Origin: Mycobacterium genavense ATCC 51234
GTDB lineage: Bacteria > Actinomycetota > Actinomycetes > Mycobacteriales > Mycobacteriaceae
Direction of reading: 5' to 3'
Assembly (NCBI RefSeq): GCF_000526915.1
Contig: NZ_JAGZ01000001.1
Span: forward strand, 682,001-746,000
DNA: 64,000 nucleotides
Below the pieces are notes generated by a model. That model was not told the DNA's origin. It saw only the letters and a list, made by a program, of their open reading frames with translations, and made no database searches. The position numbers and the translations under genes are program-made. Below, piece after piece: positions 51,165-61,333 of the stretch (position 1 is its first letter; each line of letters opens with the position of its first letter).

Positions 51165-52353
51165 GGCGCATGCCCGTGCATCGTGGCCTCTGCCCGAACC
51201 GACCCTGGCGTACTTCCCCAACGCCAGGTTCGTAGCTTCGGACAGGGACCTCGGTGCCTGGGCCCCAGCCTTGGCGGTACGGCAGGGCCACAGGAGCGCA
51301 CAGGCAGCTCGCCCGACCCCCGGAGGTGTTGCGGTGGCCGACAAGGACTTCGGGCATGTGCCCGTGCTGCTTTCGCGGTGCGTCGAACTGCTCACCCCGG
51401 CATTGACCCGTCGGCACGCCGACGGATCCGGCGCGGTGCTCGTCGATGCCACCCTCGGCGCGAGCGGGCACGCCCAACGATTCCTCACCGAACTTCCGGG
51501 CCTGCGATTGATCGGTCTCGACCGCGATCCCAGCGCCCTTGACATTGCCCGCGACCGGCTGGCGCCGTTCGCCGACCGAATCACACTGGTGCACACGCGG
51601 TATGACCGCATCGACGAAGCCCTGGCCGAATCCGGTTATGCCGCACAGGAATCGATCGACGGGGTGCTGTTCGATCTGGGTGTGTCGTCCATGCAACTCG
51701 ACCGGGCCGAGCGCGGGTTCGCCTACGCCCAGGATGCGCCGCTGGACATGCGGATGGATCCGTCGTCCCCGCTGACCGCGGCCGACATCGTCAACACCTA
51801 CGACGAGGCCGAACTGGCGAACATCCTGCACCGTTACGGCGAGGAGCGGTTCGCCCGCCGGATCGTCGCCCGCATCGTCCGCCGGCGGGCCAGCGCCCCG
51901 CTGCGCTCGACCGGCGAGCTCGTCGAGCTTCTGTACCAGGCGATTCCGGCCGCGGCCCGGCGCACCGGCGGGCACCCGGCCAAGCGCACCTTCCAGGCGC
52001 TGCGGATCGCGGTCAACGACGAGCTGGACACGCTGCGCCGGGCCGTCCCGGCCGCGTTGGATGCGCTCACCGTCGGTGGACGCATCGTGGTGATGGCCTA
52101 CCAGTCGCTGGAAGACCGGATCGTCAAGCGCGAGTTCGCCGACGCGGTCGCTTCGGGCACGCCGGTGGATCTCCCGTTCGAGCTGCCCGGCCGCGGCCCG
52201 CGATTCCGGTCGCTGACCCGCGGTGCCGAGCGCGCCGGCGCCGACGAAATCGAACGTAACCCGCGCAGCACCGCCGTGCGACTACGGGCCTTGCAACGGC
52301 TGGACGTCGAGGGACAACCACACCCGCGGGTGACCGAGAAGGGCGACTCATGA
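51139..52353 (+). CDS. rsmH: 16S rRNA (cytosine1402-N4)-methyltransferase RsmH (MraW)
   Basis: 404 aa if started at ATG 51139. The catalytic part starts near [15 protein letters not shown], with SAM motif [37 protein letters not shown] and [19 protein letters not shown]. It methylates C1402 of 16S rRNA. Two starts compete. GTG 51334 has a good site (CGGAGGTG) and gives a normal 339-aa enzyme. ATG 51139 keeps an N-terminal piece ([17 protein letters not shown]) that I recall almost unchanged in Mtb Rv2165c, so it may be translated. Overlaps mraZ at the 5' end and ftsL by 4 bp. Confidence 0.93.
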   Translation: MKHSATSSEAHARASWPLPEPTLAYFPNARFVASDRDLGAWAPALAVRQGHRSAQAARPTPGGVAVADKDFGHVPVLLSRCVELLTPALTRRHADGSGAVLVDATLGASGHAQRFLTELPGLRLIGLDRDPSALDIARDRLAPFADRITLVHTRYDRIDEALAESGYAAQESIDGVLFDLGVSSMQLDRAERGFAYAQDAPLDMRMDPSSPLTAADIVNTYDEAELANILHRYGEERFARRIVARIVRRRASAPLRSTGELVELLYQAIPAAARRTGGHPAKRTFQALRIAVNDELDTLRRAVPAALDALTVGGRIVVMAYQSLEDRIVKREFADAVASGTPVDLPFELPGRGPRFRSLTRGAERAGADEIERNPRSTAVRLRALQRLDVEGQPHPRVTEKGDS

Positions 52354-53627
52354 AAGCGAAAGCCAAGCGCGAGGCGCCGAAACGCCGCACCGACCGGCGC
52401 GGTGGGCGTGACGTTGCCGCCCGCAAGGCCAGGCGCAACGCGGCGGACTCCACGACGCGGCGCACCCGGCCGGCGCGGGGTACGGCGACCGGTCGCGAGG
52501 CACGGGCGGCCACCTCCGGCCCGCAAACCAGCCCCAACGCACGGCCGGTCGAGCGCAAGGCGCGTCCCAAGAGCCGCGGCCAGGCCAAGGCCCGCGCCAA
52601 GGCGCGGAAAGCCAAAGCGCCCAAGGTTGTTCGGCCTCGGCTGAGTGAGCGGATAGCCATTCGGCTGTCGTCGGTCGACCTGCGTCCGCAGACGCTGCTG
52701 GCCAAGGTTCCGTTCGTCGTGCTGGTCATCGGCGCGCTCGGTCTCGGCCTGGCGCTCACGCTGTGGCTATCCACCGATTCCGCGGAGCGTTCCTACCAGT
52801 TGAGTCACGCGCGCGAGAAGAACCGGTTGTTGCAGCAGCAAAAGGAGGCGCTGGAACGCGATGTGCGCGAGGCGGAGGCCGCGCCGGCGCTGGCCGAAGC
52901 CGCCCGTAAGCAGGGCATGATCCCGACCCGCGACACCGCTCATCTGGTGCAGGATCCGTCCGGTAGCTGGGTGGTGGTCGGCACGCCCAAGCCCGCCGAC
53001 GGCGTGCCGCCACCTCCGCTGAACACCAAGCTGCCCAAGGAAGGCCCGCCCGCACCGCCGAAACCGGCGGCGCTGCCGCCGGAAGTCCCGGTCCGCGTGC
53101 AACCGAATCCGGGTGCTGCGCTGGTGCCGGGCCGCGCCGGCGGGCCCGAGGCGCTGCTGCGCGCTCCGGATGGCTCGACGACACTGGGTGGTCAACATCT
53201 GGCGCCGGCTGCGCCCGGCGCGCCGGGCAGCCCTGGTGGCCCGATTGGCGGGCAATTCCCGGGTATGCTGCCGACGCCGGGTTTGCCGGCGCCAGGACTG
53301 CCGACCCAAGGACTTCCCACGCAAGGACTTCCGACGCAAGGACTTCCGGCACAGGCGCTGCCGGCCCCGGAGCTGCCGACGCCGGGTCTGCCGATGCCCG
53401 GGCTGCCCGCACCCGCGGGCCCGGCGGCCGCTCCGATGCCCGCCGAAGTGCCGATTCCGGTTGGCGGACCGCCCCTTTCGGTGCCGACGCCATTACCGGC
53501 GGAAGTGCCGGTCCCGGTACAACGGGCGCCGCAAGCCGCCGTCCCGGCATTGCTCGGGCCGCCAGCCACTCGGAACAACGGCGCGCAGGTCGCACCGCCC
53601 GGCGCCTCAGCAGGGCCCACCCGGTGA
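52350..53627 (+). CDS. ftsL: FtsL-like division protein with Pro-rich tail, Rv2164c-like
   Basis: 425 aa, longer than the 384 aa I recall for Mtb. It has a very basic cytoplasmic N-terminus (~1-120), one membrane helix ([20 protein letters not shown], ~122-142) and a periplasmic coiled coil ([20 protein letters not shown]) as in FtsL. A ~230-residue Pro/Gly-rich tail follows with GLPxQ pentapeptide repeats. FtsL recruits FtsQ/FtsB and the FtsW-FtsI synthase to the septum. Its place between rsmH and pbpB, with 4-bp overlaps on both sides, supports the call. The extra length is in the repeat tail. Confidence 0.88.
   Translation: MKAKAKREAPKRRTDRRGGRDVAARKARRNAADSTTRRTRPARGTATGREARAATSGPQTSPNARPVERKARPKSRGQAKARAKARKAKAPKVVRPRLSERIAIRLSSVDLRPQTLLAKVPFVVLVIGALGLGLALTLWLSTDSAERSYQLSHAREKNRLLQQQKEALERDVREAEAAPALAEAARKQGMIPTRDTAHLVQDPSGSWVVVGTPKPADGVPPPPLNTKLPKEGPPAPPKPAALPPEVPVRVQPNPGAALVPGRAGGPEALLRAPDGSTTLGGQHLAPAAPGAPGSPGGPIGGQFPGMLPTPGLPAPGLPTQGLPTQGLPTQGLPAQALPAPELPTPGLPMPGLPAPAGPAAAPMPAEVPIPVGGPPLSVPTPLPAEVPVPVQRAPQAAVPALLGPPATRNNGAQVAPPGASAGPTR
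53295..53354 (+). repeat. Four 15-bp tandem repeats encoding GLPxQ
   Basis: Units begin at 53295, 53310, 53325 and 53340 with the consensus GGACTTCCGACGCAA, coding [15 protein letters not shown] and GLPAQ in the FtsL-like tail. Looser GLPxP copies flank them. Length variation between strains is likely. Confidence 0.85.
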
Positions 53628-55633
53628 GTCGCGGCGAGGACGGCCGGACACGCCGGCCGCGACCGACGCGCGGTCCGCGTAAACCGCGACAGGCCAAAGA
53701 CGTCCGGCAACCGAACCGCACGCGCAAGCCGGAAGCAAAGGGATTCCGCAAAGCCAAGAAATCCGGCGAGGCCCCGCTCGGCCATTCGGCTAACGAACGG
53801 CGTACCCGCCACGTCGTCGATGCGGCCCCGCGCGGCGGGTTGTTCGTCGTCCGGCATCGCGTCGGCTACGTGGTCATCCTGGTGCTGATGCTGGTGGCCG
53901 GGGCGCAGCTGTTCGTCCTGCAGGTCACCAACGCGCCGAAGCTGCGCGCCCAGGCCGCCGGGCAGCTCAAGGTCACCGACGTCTCGAAAGCCATCCGCGG
54001 CAGTATCGTCGACCGCAACAACCAGCAGCTGGCGTTCACCATCGAATCGCGGGCCCTGACGTTCCAGCCCAAGCGGATCCGCCAGCAACTGGAAGACGCC
54101 AGGAAGAAGAACCCGTCCGCTCCCGATCCCCAACAGCGGCTGCGGGACATCGCCAAAGAGGTTGCGGCGCGGCTGGACAACAAGCCGGACTACGCGACCC
54201 TGCTGAAGAAGCTGCAATCGGGCGACAACTTCGTCTACCTGGCGCGTGCCGTCGACCCGGCCATCGCCGGCGCCATCTCGGACAAGTACCCCGAGGTCGG
54301 GTCCGAGCGGCAGGACCTGCGCCAGTATCCGGGCGGGTCGTTGGCGGCCAACGTCGTCGGCGGCATCGACTGGGACGGCCACGGCCTGCTGGGCCTCGAG
54401 GACAGCATGGACTCGGTGCTGTCGGGCACCGACGGCTCGATCACCTACGACCGCGGGTCCGACGGCGTGGTCATCCCGGGCAGTTACCGCAACCGGCACA
54501 AGGCGGTCAACGGTTCGACCGTGCAGCTCACCATCGACAACGACATCCAGTTCTACGTGCAGCAGCAGGTCCAGCAGGCCAAGAATCTGTCTGGGGCACA
54601 CAATGTTTCGGCCGTCGTGCTGGACGCGAAGACCGGTGAAGTGCTGGCCATGGCCAACGACAACACCTTCGACCCGTCCCAGGACATCGGTCGCCAGGGC
54701 GACCGGCAGCTGGGCAACCTGCCGGTGTCCTCGCCGTTCGAACCCGGTTCGGTGAACAAGATCATCACCGCGTCGTCGGTCATCGAATACGGCCTCTCCA
54801 ACCCCGACGAGGTGCTGCAGGTGCCCGGCTCCATCAACATGGGTGGCGTCAACGTGCACGACGCGTGGGATCACGGCGTGATGCCCTACACCACCACCGG
54901 CGTGTTCGGGAAATCCTCCAACGTCGGCACCCTGATGCTGGCGCAACGCGTCGGGCCGGAACGCTTCTACGACATGGTCCGCAAGTTCGGGCTGGGGCAG
55001 CGCACCAACGTCGGGCTGCCCGGTGAGAGTGCCGGGCTGGTGCCGCCGATCGACCAGTGGTCGGGCAGCACGTTCTCCAACCTGCCTATCGGGCAAGGTC
55101 TTTCGATGACCTTGCTACAGATGACGGACATGTACCAGACCATCGCCAACGACGGGGTGCGGATCCCGCCGCGAATCATCAAGGCCACCATCGCCCCCGA
55201 CGGCACCCGCACCGAAGAAGCGCGCCCGGAAGGTGTTCGGGTGGTCTCGGCGCAGACCGCGCAGACCGTGCGGGACATGCTGCGCGCCGTCGTGCAACAC
55301 GACCCGATGGGCTACCAGCAGGGCACCGGTCCTGCGGCCGCGGTGCCCGGCTACCAGATGGCCGGCAAGACCGGTACCGCGCAGCAGATCAACCCGGGCT
55401 GCGGCTGCTACTTCGACAACGTCTACTGGATCACCTTCGCCGGGATGGCCACCGTCGACAATCCGCGCTACGTGATCGGCATCATGATGGACAACCCGGA
55501 GCGCAACGCCGACGGTACGCCCGGTCACTCCGCGGCCCCGCTGTTCCACAACATCGCGGGCTGGTTGATGCAGCGGGAGAACGTCCCGCTGTCGCCCGAC
55601 CCGGGTCCGCCGCTGCTGTTGCAGGCCACCTAG
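53624..55633 (+). CDS. pbpB: Septal transpeptidase PbpB (FtsI/PBP3)
   Basis: 669 aa from GTG 53624, overlapping the ftsL-like stop. It has a basic cytoplasmic tail, a membrane helix (YVVILVLMLVAGAQLFVLQV, ~85-105), a class B dimerisation domain (RGSIVDRNNQQLAFT) and a transpeptidase domain with the active serine S376 in EPGSVNKI, SSN at 431-433 and KTG at 582-584. It crosslinks septal peptidoglycan with FtsW and is a beta-lactam target. An unusual NPGCGCYFDN loop with two nearby cysteines follows KTGTAQQ. Mtb PbpB (Rv2163c) is 679 aa. Confidence 0.96.
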   Translation: MSRGEDGRTRRPRPTRGPRKPRQAKDVRQPNRTRKPEAKGFRKAKKSGEAPLGHSANERRTRHVVDAAPRGGLFVVRHRVGYVVILVLMLVAGAQLFVLQVTNAPKLRAQAAGQLKVTDVSKAIRGSIVDRNNQQLAFTIESRALTFQPKRIRQQLEDARKKNPSAPDPQQRLRDIAKEVAARLDNKPDYATLLKKLQSGDNFVYLARAVDPAIAGAISDKYPEVGSERQDLRQYPGGSLAANVVGGIDWDGHGLLGLEDSMDSVLSGTDGSITYDRGSDGVVIPGSYRNRHKAVNGSTVQLTIDNDIQFYVQQQVQQAKNLSGAHNVSAVVLDAKTGEVLAMANDNTFDPSQDIGRQGDRQLGNLPVSSPFEPGSVNKIITASSVIEYGLSNPDEVLQVPGSINMGGVNVHDAWDHGVMPYTTTGVFGKSSNVGTLMLAQRVGPERFYDMVRKFGLGQRTNVGLPGESAGLVPPIDQWSGSTFSNLPIGQGLSMTLLQMTDMYQTIANDGVRIPPRIIKATIAPDGTRTEEARPEGVRVVSAQTAQTVRDMLRAVVQHDPMGYQQGTGPAAAVPGYQMAGKTGTAQQINPGCGCYFDNVYWITFAGMATVDNPRYVIGIMMDNPERNADGTPGHSAAPLFHNIAGWLMQRENVPLSPDPGPPLLLQAT

Positions 55634-55748
55634 CCGCTGCTGGCGCGGCCCCAAGCTGCGGGCGTGGCTTCCCCGGCCGGGCGCGTCTCGATAGGGTGTC
55701 ATGGCTGATCGTGACGATCACGCGGCGTCCCGGGAAGGTGTGACTTGA

Positions 55749-57269
55749 ATGCAGGCGTCGGATGAGCTGCGCCCCAGCAGGGGCGCGGGCGTGCGACTGC
55801 CCGCACTGGCGGCGCAAGTGGGCGCGGTGGCGGCCGGCGGCGGCGCCGTCCCGGACGTGCCGATCACCGGCGTGACGCTGCGGGCTCAGGACCTGGTGCC
55901 CGGTGATTTGTTCGCCGGGCTGCCCGGTTCGGCCACCCACGGCGCCCGCTATGCCGGCGACGCGATCGAACGTGGCGCGGTCGCGGTGCTCACCGACCCC
56001 GCCGGGCTCGCCGAGATGGGTGGTGCCCCCGCCGTGCCGACGCTGGTGCACCCGGCCCCGCGCAGTGTGCTCGGCGGGCTGGCGGCCACGGTCTACGGAA
56101 ACCCGTCCGACCGGGTGACGGTGGTCGGCATCACCGGTACCTCCGGCAAGACCACCACGACCTATCTCGTCGAGTCGAGTTTGCGCGCCGGCGGTCACAC
56201 CGCGGGGCTGATCGGCACCATCGGCATCCGCATCGACGGCGCCGACATCCCCAGCGCCCTGACCACTCCGGAGGCCCCCGCGCTGCAGGCGATGCTGGCC
56301 GCGATGGCCGAGCGCGGGGTGGACACCGTCGTCATGGAGGTTTCCAGTCACGCGCTGACGCTGGGTCGCGTCGACGGAACCCGTTTCGCGGTAGGCGGAT
56401 TCACCAACCTGTCTCGCGACCACCTCGACTTCCACCCCACCATGGCCGACTACTTCGAGGCCAAAGCCCTGCTGTTCGACCAGAATTCGCCGTTGCATGC
56501 CCGCACGGCCGTGGTGTGCGTCGACGACGACGCTGGACGTGCGATGGCGCAGCGGGCCACCGATCCGATCACGGTCAGCGCGACGGGCCAACCGGCGCAC
56601 TGGCGCGCGACCGACGTGACGCAGCGGGGAGCCGGACAGGAGTTCACCGCGGTGGACCCCGCCGGCGGCCGGCACCGGATCGGGATTCGGCTCACTGGTG
56701 CCTACAACATCTCGAATTGCCTTGTGGCACTGGCCATTCTCGACGCAGTCGGGGTCTCGCCGGATCGGGCGGCCGACGGGCTGCGCGACACCCGGGTTCC
56801 CGGGCGACTGGAAGAGGTCGACCGCGGCCAGGATTTCCTCGCCCTCGTCGACTACGCGCACAAGCCGGGCGCGCTGCGCGCGGTGCTGACCACCCTGCGG
56901 CAGCCGGGTCGGCGGCTGGCGGTGGTGTTCGGCGCCGGTGGCGATCGCGACCCGGGCAAGCGGGGGCCGATGGGGGCCGTCGCCGCCGAGCTGGCCGACT
57001 TGGTCGTCGTCACCGACGACAACCCGCGCAGCGAGGATCCCGCGCTGATCCGCCGCGAAATCCTGGACGGTACAACGGGATTCGCTGCGCAGGTGGTCGA
57101 GATCGGCGACCGGCGGGAGGCGATCCGGCACGCGGTCGGCTGGGCCAGGCCCGGCGACGTGGTGCTGATCGCCGGCAAGGGCCACGAAACCGGACAGCGC
57201 GCCGGCGATGTGGTGCGCCCGTTCGACGACCGGGTGGAACTCGCGCAGGCGTTGGAAGACCTCCGATGA
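55749..57269 (+). CDS. murE: UDP-MurNAc-tripeptide synthetase MurE
   Basis: 506 aa. Domains: N-terminal UDP-MurNAc-L-Ala-D-Glu binding, ATPase [16 protein letters not shown] (P-loop ~133), carbamylated-lysine region [10 protein letters not shown], and C-terminal DNPRSEDP, the motif that selects meso-diaminopimelate. It adds meso-DAP to the peptide stem in the cytoplasm. It starts 115 bp after pbpB. In Mtb several genes, including a PE_PGRS, lie in that gap and are absent here. It overlaps murF by 4 bp (ATGA). Mtb MurE is annotated slightly longer at the N-terminus. Confidence 0.96.
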   Translation: MQASDELRPSRGAGVRLPALAAQVGAVAAGGGAVPDVPITGVTLRAQDLVPGDLFAGLPGSATHGARYAGDAIERGAVAVLTDPAGLAEMGGAPAVPTLVHPAPRSVLGGLAATVYGNPSDRVTVVGITGTSGKTTTTYLVESSLRAGGHTAGLIGTIGIRIDGADIPSALTTPEAPALQAMLAAMAERGVDTVVMEVSSHALTLGRVDGTRFAVGGFTNLSRDHLDFHPTMADYFEAKALLFDQNSPLHARTAVVCVDDDAGRAMAQRATDPITVSATGQPAHWRATDVTQRGAGQEFTAVDPAGGRHRIGIRLTGAYNISNCLVALAILDAVGVSPDRAADGLRDTRVPGRLEEVDRGQDFLALVDYAHKPGALRAVLTTLRQPGRRLAVVFGAGGDRDPGKRGPMGAVAAELADLVVVTDDNPRSEDPALIRREILDGTTGFAAQVVEIGDRREAIRHAVGWARPGDVVLIAGKGHETGQRAGDVVRPFDDRVELAQALEDLR

Positions 57270-58801
57270 TCGAGATGACCGTCGCGCAGATCGCCGAAAT
57301 CGTCGGCGGCACCCTGGCCGACGTCTCCGCGGAGGAGGCCGCCGAACTCCGCGTCACCGGGACCGTCGAATTCGACTCGCGCGCGGTCGGTCCCGGTGGG
57401 CTGTTCCTGGCGTTGCCCGGCGCGCGCTCGGACGGACACGACCACGCGGCCTCGGCGGTGGCCGCCGGTGCGGTGGCGGTGCTGGCCGCCCGGCCGGTCG
57501 GGGTTCCCGCGATCGTCGTCGCGCCCGAACCGGGCGACAGCCGCGCCGGCGTGCTCGAACACGACCCCGACGGGTCGGGCGCCGCGGTGCTGGGCGCCTT
57601 GGCCAAACTGGCCAAGGCGGTCGCCGAGGAGCTGGTCGCCGGCGGGCTGACCATCATCGGGATCACCGGCTCGTCGGGAAAGACGTCGACCAAAGACCTG
57701 GTGGCCGCGGTGCTCGAGCCGCTGGGCGAAGTGGTGGCCCCGCCGGGATCGTTCAACAACGAGCTGGGTCATCCCTGGACGGTGCTGCGCGCCACCCGGC
57801 GCACCGACTACCTGGTTCTGGAGATGTCGGCGCGCCATCCCGGCAATATTGCCGAGCTGGCGCGCATCGCCCCGCCCGCGATCGGGGTGGTGCTCAACGT
57901 GGGCACCGCGCACCTCGGCGAGTTCGGCTCGCGCGCGGCGATCGCGCGCACCAAATCCGAACTGCCACGAGCTGTTCCGCCGTCCGGCGTGGTCATCCTC
58001 AACGTCGACGACCCGTCGGTTGCGGCGATGGCGCATGTCTGCTCCGGTTGGGTGGTCCGGGTGAGCCGGGCCAGGCACACCGATTCGGGGCCCAGCGACG
58101 TCTGGGCCGAGGGCGTGTCGCTGGACGAATTGGCCAGGCCGCGCTTTACCCTGCACGCGATGGACGCGCGCGGCGCTGCCGAGGTCGAGATGCAACTCGG
58201 CGTCTTCGGCGAACACCAGGTCACCAATGCGCTGTGTGCCAGCGCGGTCGCCCTGCAGTGCGGCGCGAGCGTCGAGCAGATCGCCGCGTCGCTGGCCGCG
58301 GCCGGCCCGATGTCGCGGCACCGGATGCAGGTGAGCAACCGGGCCGACGGGGTGACCGTCATCGACGACGCCTACAACGCCAACCCCGACTCGATGCGGG
58401 CCGGACTGAAGGCGCTGGCCTCGATCGCCCGGGGTGGCCCGACGGAGCGACGCAGCTGGGCCGTGCTGGGCGAGATGGCCGAGCTCGGCGAGGAGGCGAT
58501 CAGCGAGCACGATGCCATCGGCCGGCTGGCGGTGCGCTTAGATGTGTCTCGACTTGTTGTCGTGGGAACGGGGAGGTCGGTAGCCGCGATGCACCACGCT
58601 GCGGTCCTGGAAGGGGCATGGGGCTCGTGGGGAGCGCCCGGTGATAGGGGGGCCGTGCAAGTGGCCGACGCCGACGCCGCGTTGCAGTTGTTGCGGGCCG
58701 AACTGCGATCCGGCGACGTGGTCTTGGTGAAGGCGTCCAACGCCGCCGGACTCGGCGCTCTGGCCGACACGCTGGCGGCAGAGGGCGGGGCCCGCCCGTG
58801 A
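57266..58801 (+). CDS. murF: UDP-MurNAc-pentapeptide synthetase MurF
   Basis: 511 aa from ATG 57266. It has the Mur ligase P-loop [14 protein letters not shown] (~131), [12 protein letters not shown], the lysine region ARTKSELP and [18 protein letters not shown] at the C-terminal domain. It adds D-Ala-D-Ala to UDP-MurNAc-tripeptide, making the pentapeptide precursor. The adenine loop [10 protein letters not shown] is normal for the family. It is coupled to murE and mraY by 4-bp overlaps on each side. Length as in Mtb Rv2157c (510 aa). Confidence 0.96.
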   Translation: MIEMTVAQIAEIVGGTLADVSAEEAAELRVTGTVEFDSRAVGPGGLFLALPGARSDGHDHAASAVAAGAVAVLAARPVGVPAIVVAPEPGDSRAGVLEHDPDGSGAAVLGALAKLAKAVAEELVAGGLTIIGITGSSGKTSTKDLVAAVLEPLGEVVAPPGSFNNELGHPWTVLRATRRTDYLVLEMSARHPGNIAELARIAPPAIGVVLNVGTAHLGEFGSRAAIARTKSELPRAVPPSGVVILNVDDPSVAAMAHVCSGWVVRVSRARHTDSGPSDVWAEGVSLDELARPRFTLHAMDARGAAEVEMQLGVFGEHQVTNALCASAVALQCGASVEQIAASLAAAGPMSRHRMQVSNRADGVTVIDDAYNANPDSMRAGLKALASIARGGPTERRSWAVLGEMAELGEEAISEHDAIGRLAVRLDVSRLVVVGTGRSVAAMHHAAVLEGAWGSWGAPGDRGAVQVADADAALQLLRAELRSGDVVLVKASNAAGLGALADTLAAEGGARP

Positions 58802-59877
58802 GACAGATTGTGGTGGCCGTCGCGATCGCTTTGACCGTGTCGATTCTGCTGACCCCGACGCTGATCCGGTTGTTCACCAAGCAGGGGTTCGGCCACCAGA
58901 TCCGCGAGGACGGCCCGCCGAGTCACCACACCAAACGCGGTACGCCGTCGATGGGCGGCGTGGCGATCGTAGCGGGTATCTGGGCCGGCTACCTGGGCAC
59001 CCACCTTGCCGGGCTGGCGTTCGACGGCGAGGGCGCCTCCGCGTCGGGCCTGCTGGTGCTGGGGCTGGCCACAATGCTGGGCGGCGTCGGCTTCCTCGAC
59101 GACCTGATCAAGATCCGCCGTTCGCGCAACCTGGGCCTGAACAAGACGGCCAAGACCGTCGGGCAGATCGTGGCCGCGGTGCTGTTCGGGGTGCTGGTCT
59201 TGCAGTTCCACAACGCCAACGGCCTGACACCGGCCAGCGTGGATATTTCCTACGTGCGTGAAATCGCCACCGTCACCCTGGCTCCAGGGCTCTTCGTGCT
59301 GTTCTGCGTCGTCATCGTCAGCGCCTGGTCCAACGCGGTCAACTTCACCGACGGCCTCGACGGGCTGGCCGCTGGCTGCATGGCGATGGTCACCGGTGCC
59401 TACGTGCTGATCACCTTCTGGCAGTACCGCAACGGCTGCGCCACCGCGCCGGGACTGGGCTGCTACAACGTGCGCGACCCGCTGGACCTGGCCTTGGTGG
59501 CCGCCGCGACCGCGGGCGCCTGCATCGGCTTTCTGTGGTGGAACGCCGCGCCCGCCAAGATCTTCATGGGCGATACCGGTTCGCTGGCGCTGGGCGGGAT
59601 CATCGCGGGCCTGTCCGTGGCCAGCCGCACCGAGTTGCTGGCGGTGGTGCTGGGTTCGCTGTTCGTCGCCGAAGTCGTCTCGGTGGTGCTACAGATCCTG
59701 ACCTTCCGCACCACCGGGCGCCGGGTGTTCCGGATGGCGCCGTTTCATCACCATTTCGAGTTGAGCGGCTGGGCCGAAACGACGGTGATCATCCGGTTCT
59801 GGCTGCTCACCGCGATCGCCTGCGGGCTGGGTGTGGCGCTGTTCTACGGTGAGTGGTTCGCCACGATCGGCGCATGA
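58798..59877 (+). CDS. mraY: Phospho-MurNAc-pentapeptide translocase MraY (MurX)
   Basis: 359 aa from GTG 58798, the Mtb MurX length. About ten membrane helices with the signature loops: [12 protein letters not shown] (~43), the catalytic acid run FLDDLIKI (~100), [15 protein letters not shown] (~180), [12 protein letters not shown] (~258) and the HHHFELSGW histidine motif (~317). It transfers phospho-MurNAc-pentapeptide to decaprenyl phosphate, forming lipid I on the inner face of the membrane. It is the target of nucleoside antibiotics. murD begins 1 bp after its stop. Confidence 0.97.
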   Translation: MRQIVVAVAIALTVSILLTPTLIRLFTKQGFGHQIREDGPPSHHTKRGTPSMGGVAIVAGIWAGYLGTHLAGLAFDGEGASASGLLVLGLATMLGGVGFLDDLIKIRRSRNLGLNKTAKTVGQIVAAVLFGVLVLQFHNANGLTPASVDISYVREIATVTLAPGLFVLFCVVIVSAWSNAVNFTDGLDGLAAGCMAMVTGAYVLITFWQYRNGCATAPGLGCYNVRDPLDLALVAAATAGACIGFLWWNAAPAKIFMGDTGSLALGGIIAGLSVASRTELLAVVLGSLFVAEVVSVVLQILTFRTTGRRVFRMAPFHHHFELSGWAETTVIIRFWLLTAIACGLGVALFYGEWFATIGA

Positions 59878-59878
59878 C

Positions 59879-61327
59879 ATGTCCGGGCTGCAACCGTTGG
59901 TGGCCGGTGCACCCGTCCTGATCGCCGGTGCCCGGGTAACCGGTCGGGCGATCCTGGGCGCGCTGACCCGGTTCGGCGCCGTCGCCACCCTGTGCGACGA
60001 CGATCCGGCCATGCTCGGCCCGGACGCCGAAAACGGTGTCCGCACAGTCGATCCCGCGACCGCCGTGCGCCAGATCGCGGATTACGCGCTGGTGGTCACC
60101 AGCCCCGGATTCCAGCCGTCGGCTCCGGTGTTTGCCGCGGCCGCCGCCGCGGGCCTGCCGATCTGGGGTGACGTGGAACTGGCCTGGCGCCTCGACGCCG
60201 CGGGGTGCTACGGGACGCCGCGGCGCTGGCTGGTGGTGACCGGCACCAACGGCAAGACCACGACCACCTCGATGCTGCACGCGATGTTGGTCGCCGACGG
60301 GCGGCGCAGCCTGCTGTGCGGCAACATCGGCGACCCGGTGCTGGACTTTCTGGACCAGCCGGCCGACCTGCTGGCCGTGGAACTGTCCAGTTTCCAACTG
60401 TTTTGGGCACCGTCGCTGCGTCCCGAGGCGGGCGTGGTGCTCAACATCGCCGAGGACCACCTGGATTGGCATGCGTCGATGGCCGAGTACACCGCGGCCA
60501 AGGCCCGGGTGCTGGGCGGCCGGGTCGCGGTCGTCGGGCTGGACGACAGCCGCGCGGCCGCCTTGCTGAGCGGCGCCGCGGCGCCGGTGCGGGTGGGTTT
60601 CCGGCTCGGTGAGCCGGCCGCGGGGGAGCTCGGTGTCCGCGACGGTCTGCTAGTGGACCGCGCGTTTGCCGACGATCTGGAGCTGCTGCCGGCCGCGGCG
60701 ATCCCGGTGCCCGGCCCGGTCGGCGTGCTCGACACGCTGGCCGCGGCGGCGCTGGCCCGCAGCGTCGACGTGCCCGCCGCGGCGATCGCGGAGGCCGTCT
60801 CGATGTTTCAGCTGGGCCGGCACCGCAGCGAGACCGTCGCGGTGGCCGACGGGATTCGGTACGTCGACGATTCGAAGGCCACCAACCCGCACGCGGCCGA
60901 GGCCTCGATCATGGCCTACCCGCGGGTGGTGTGGGTGGCCGGCGGTTTGCTCAAGGGCGCCTCGCTGGATGCGGAGGTCGCCAGGATCGCATCTCGGCTG
61001 GTCGGCGCCGTGCTCATCGGCCGAGACCGGCAAGAGGTTGCCGAGGCGTTATCGCGACACGCGCCCGATGTCCCCGTCGTCCAGGTTGTGACAGGCGAGG
61101 ATGCTGATATGCATGCGACTGCTGATGCTAATGTGACGAATGTTGACAGTGTGGGGGATAGTCTCGGCGCTCGCGTAATGACCGCTGCGGTGGCGGCGGC
61201 TCGTGACTTGGCAAAAGCGGGGGATACGGTGCTGCTGGCACCGGCAGGTGCATCGTTTGACCAGTTCAGCAGCTACGCCGACCGTGGTGAAGCCTTCGCC
61301 GCCGCCGTACGCGCGGCGCTGCGGTAG
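59879..61327 (+). CDS. murD: UDP-MurNAc-L-alanine:D-glutamate ligase MurD
   Basis: 482 aa from ATG 59879 ([10 protein letters not shown]). An N-terminal Rossmann-type domain, P-loop [18 protein letters not shown] (~119), [10 protein letters not shown], and the C-terminal [17 protein letters not shown] that holds the product. It adds D-glutamate to UDP-MurNAc-L-Ala. In the dcw order it acts before MurE, although encoded after it. A short Asp/Ala/Asn segment near 420 ([17 protein letters not shown]) differs in codon style, with AT-rich codons around 61105-61150, and looks like a species-specific insertion. Confidence 0.95.
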   Translation: MSGLQPLVAGAPVLIAGARVTGRAILGALTRFGAVATLCDDDPAMLGPDAENGVRTVDPATAVRQIADYALVVTSPGFQPSAPVFAAAAAAGLPIWGDVELAWRLDAAGCYGTPRRWLVVTGTNGKTTTTSMLHAMLVADGRRSLLCGNIGDPVLDFLDQPADLLAVELSSFQLFWAPSLRPEAGVVLNIAEDHLDWHASMAEYTAAKARVLGGRVAVVGLDDSRAAALLSGAAAPVRVGFRLGEPAAGELGVRDGLLVDRAFADDLELLPAAAIPVPGPVGVLDTLAAAALARSVDVPAAAIAEAVSMFQLGRHRSETVAVADGIRYVDDSKATNPHAAEASIMAYPRVVWVAGGLLKGASLDAEVARIASRLVGAVLIGRDRQEVAEALSRHAPDVPVVQVVTGEDADMHATADANVTNVDSVGDSLGARVMTAAVAAARDLAKAGDTVLLAPAGASFDQFSSYADRGEAFAAAVRAALR

Positions 61328-61333
61328 GCGGGT

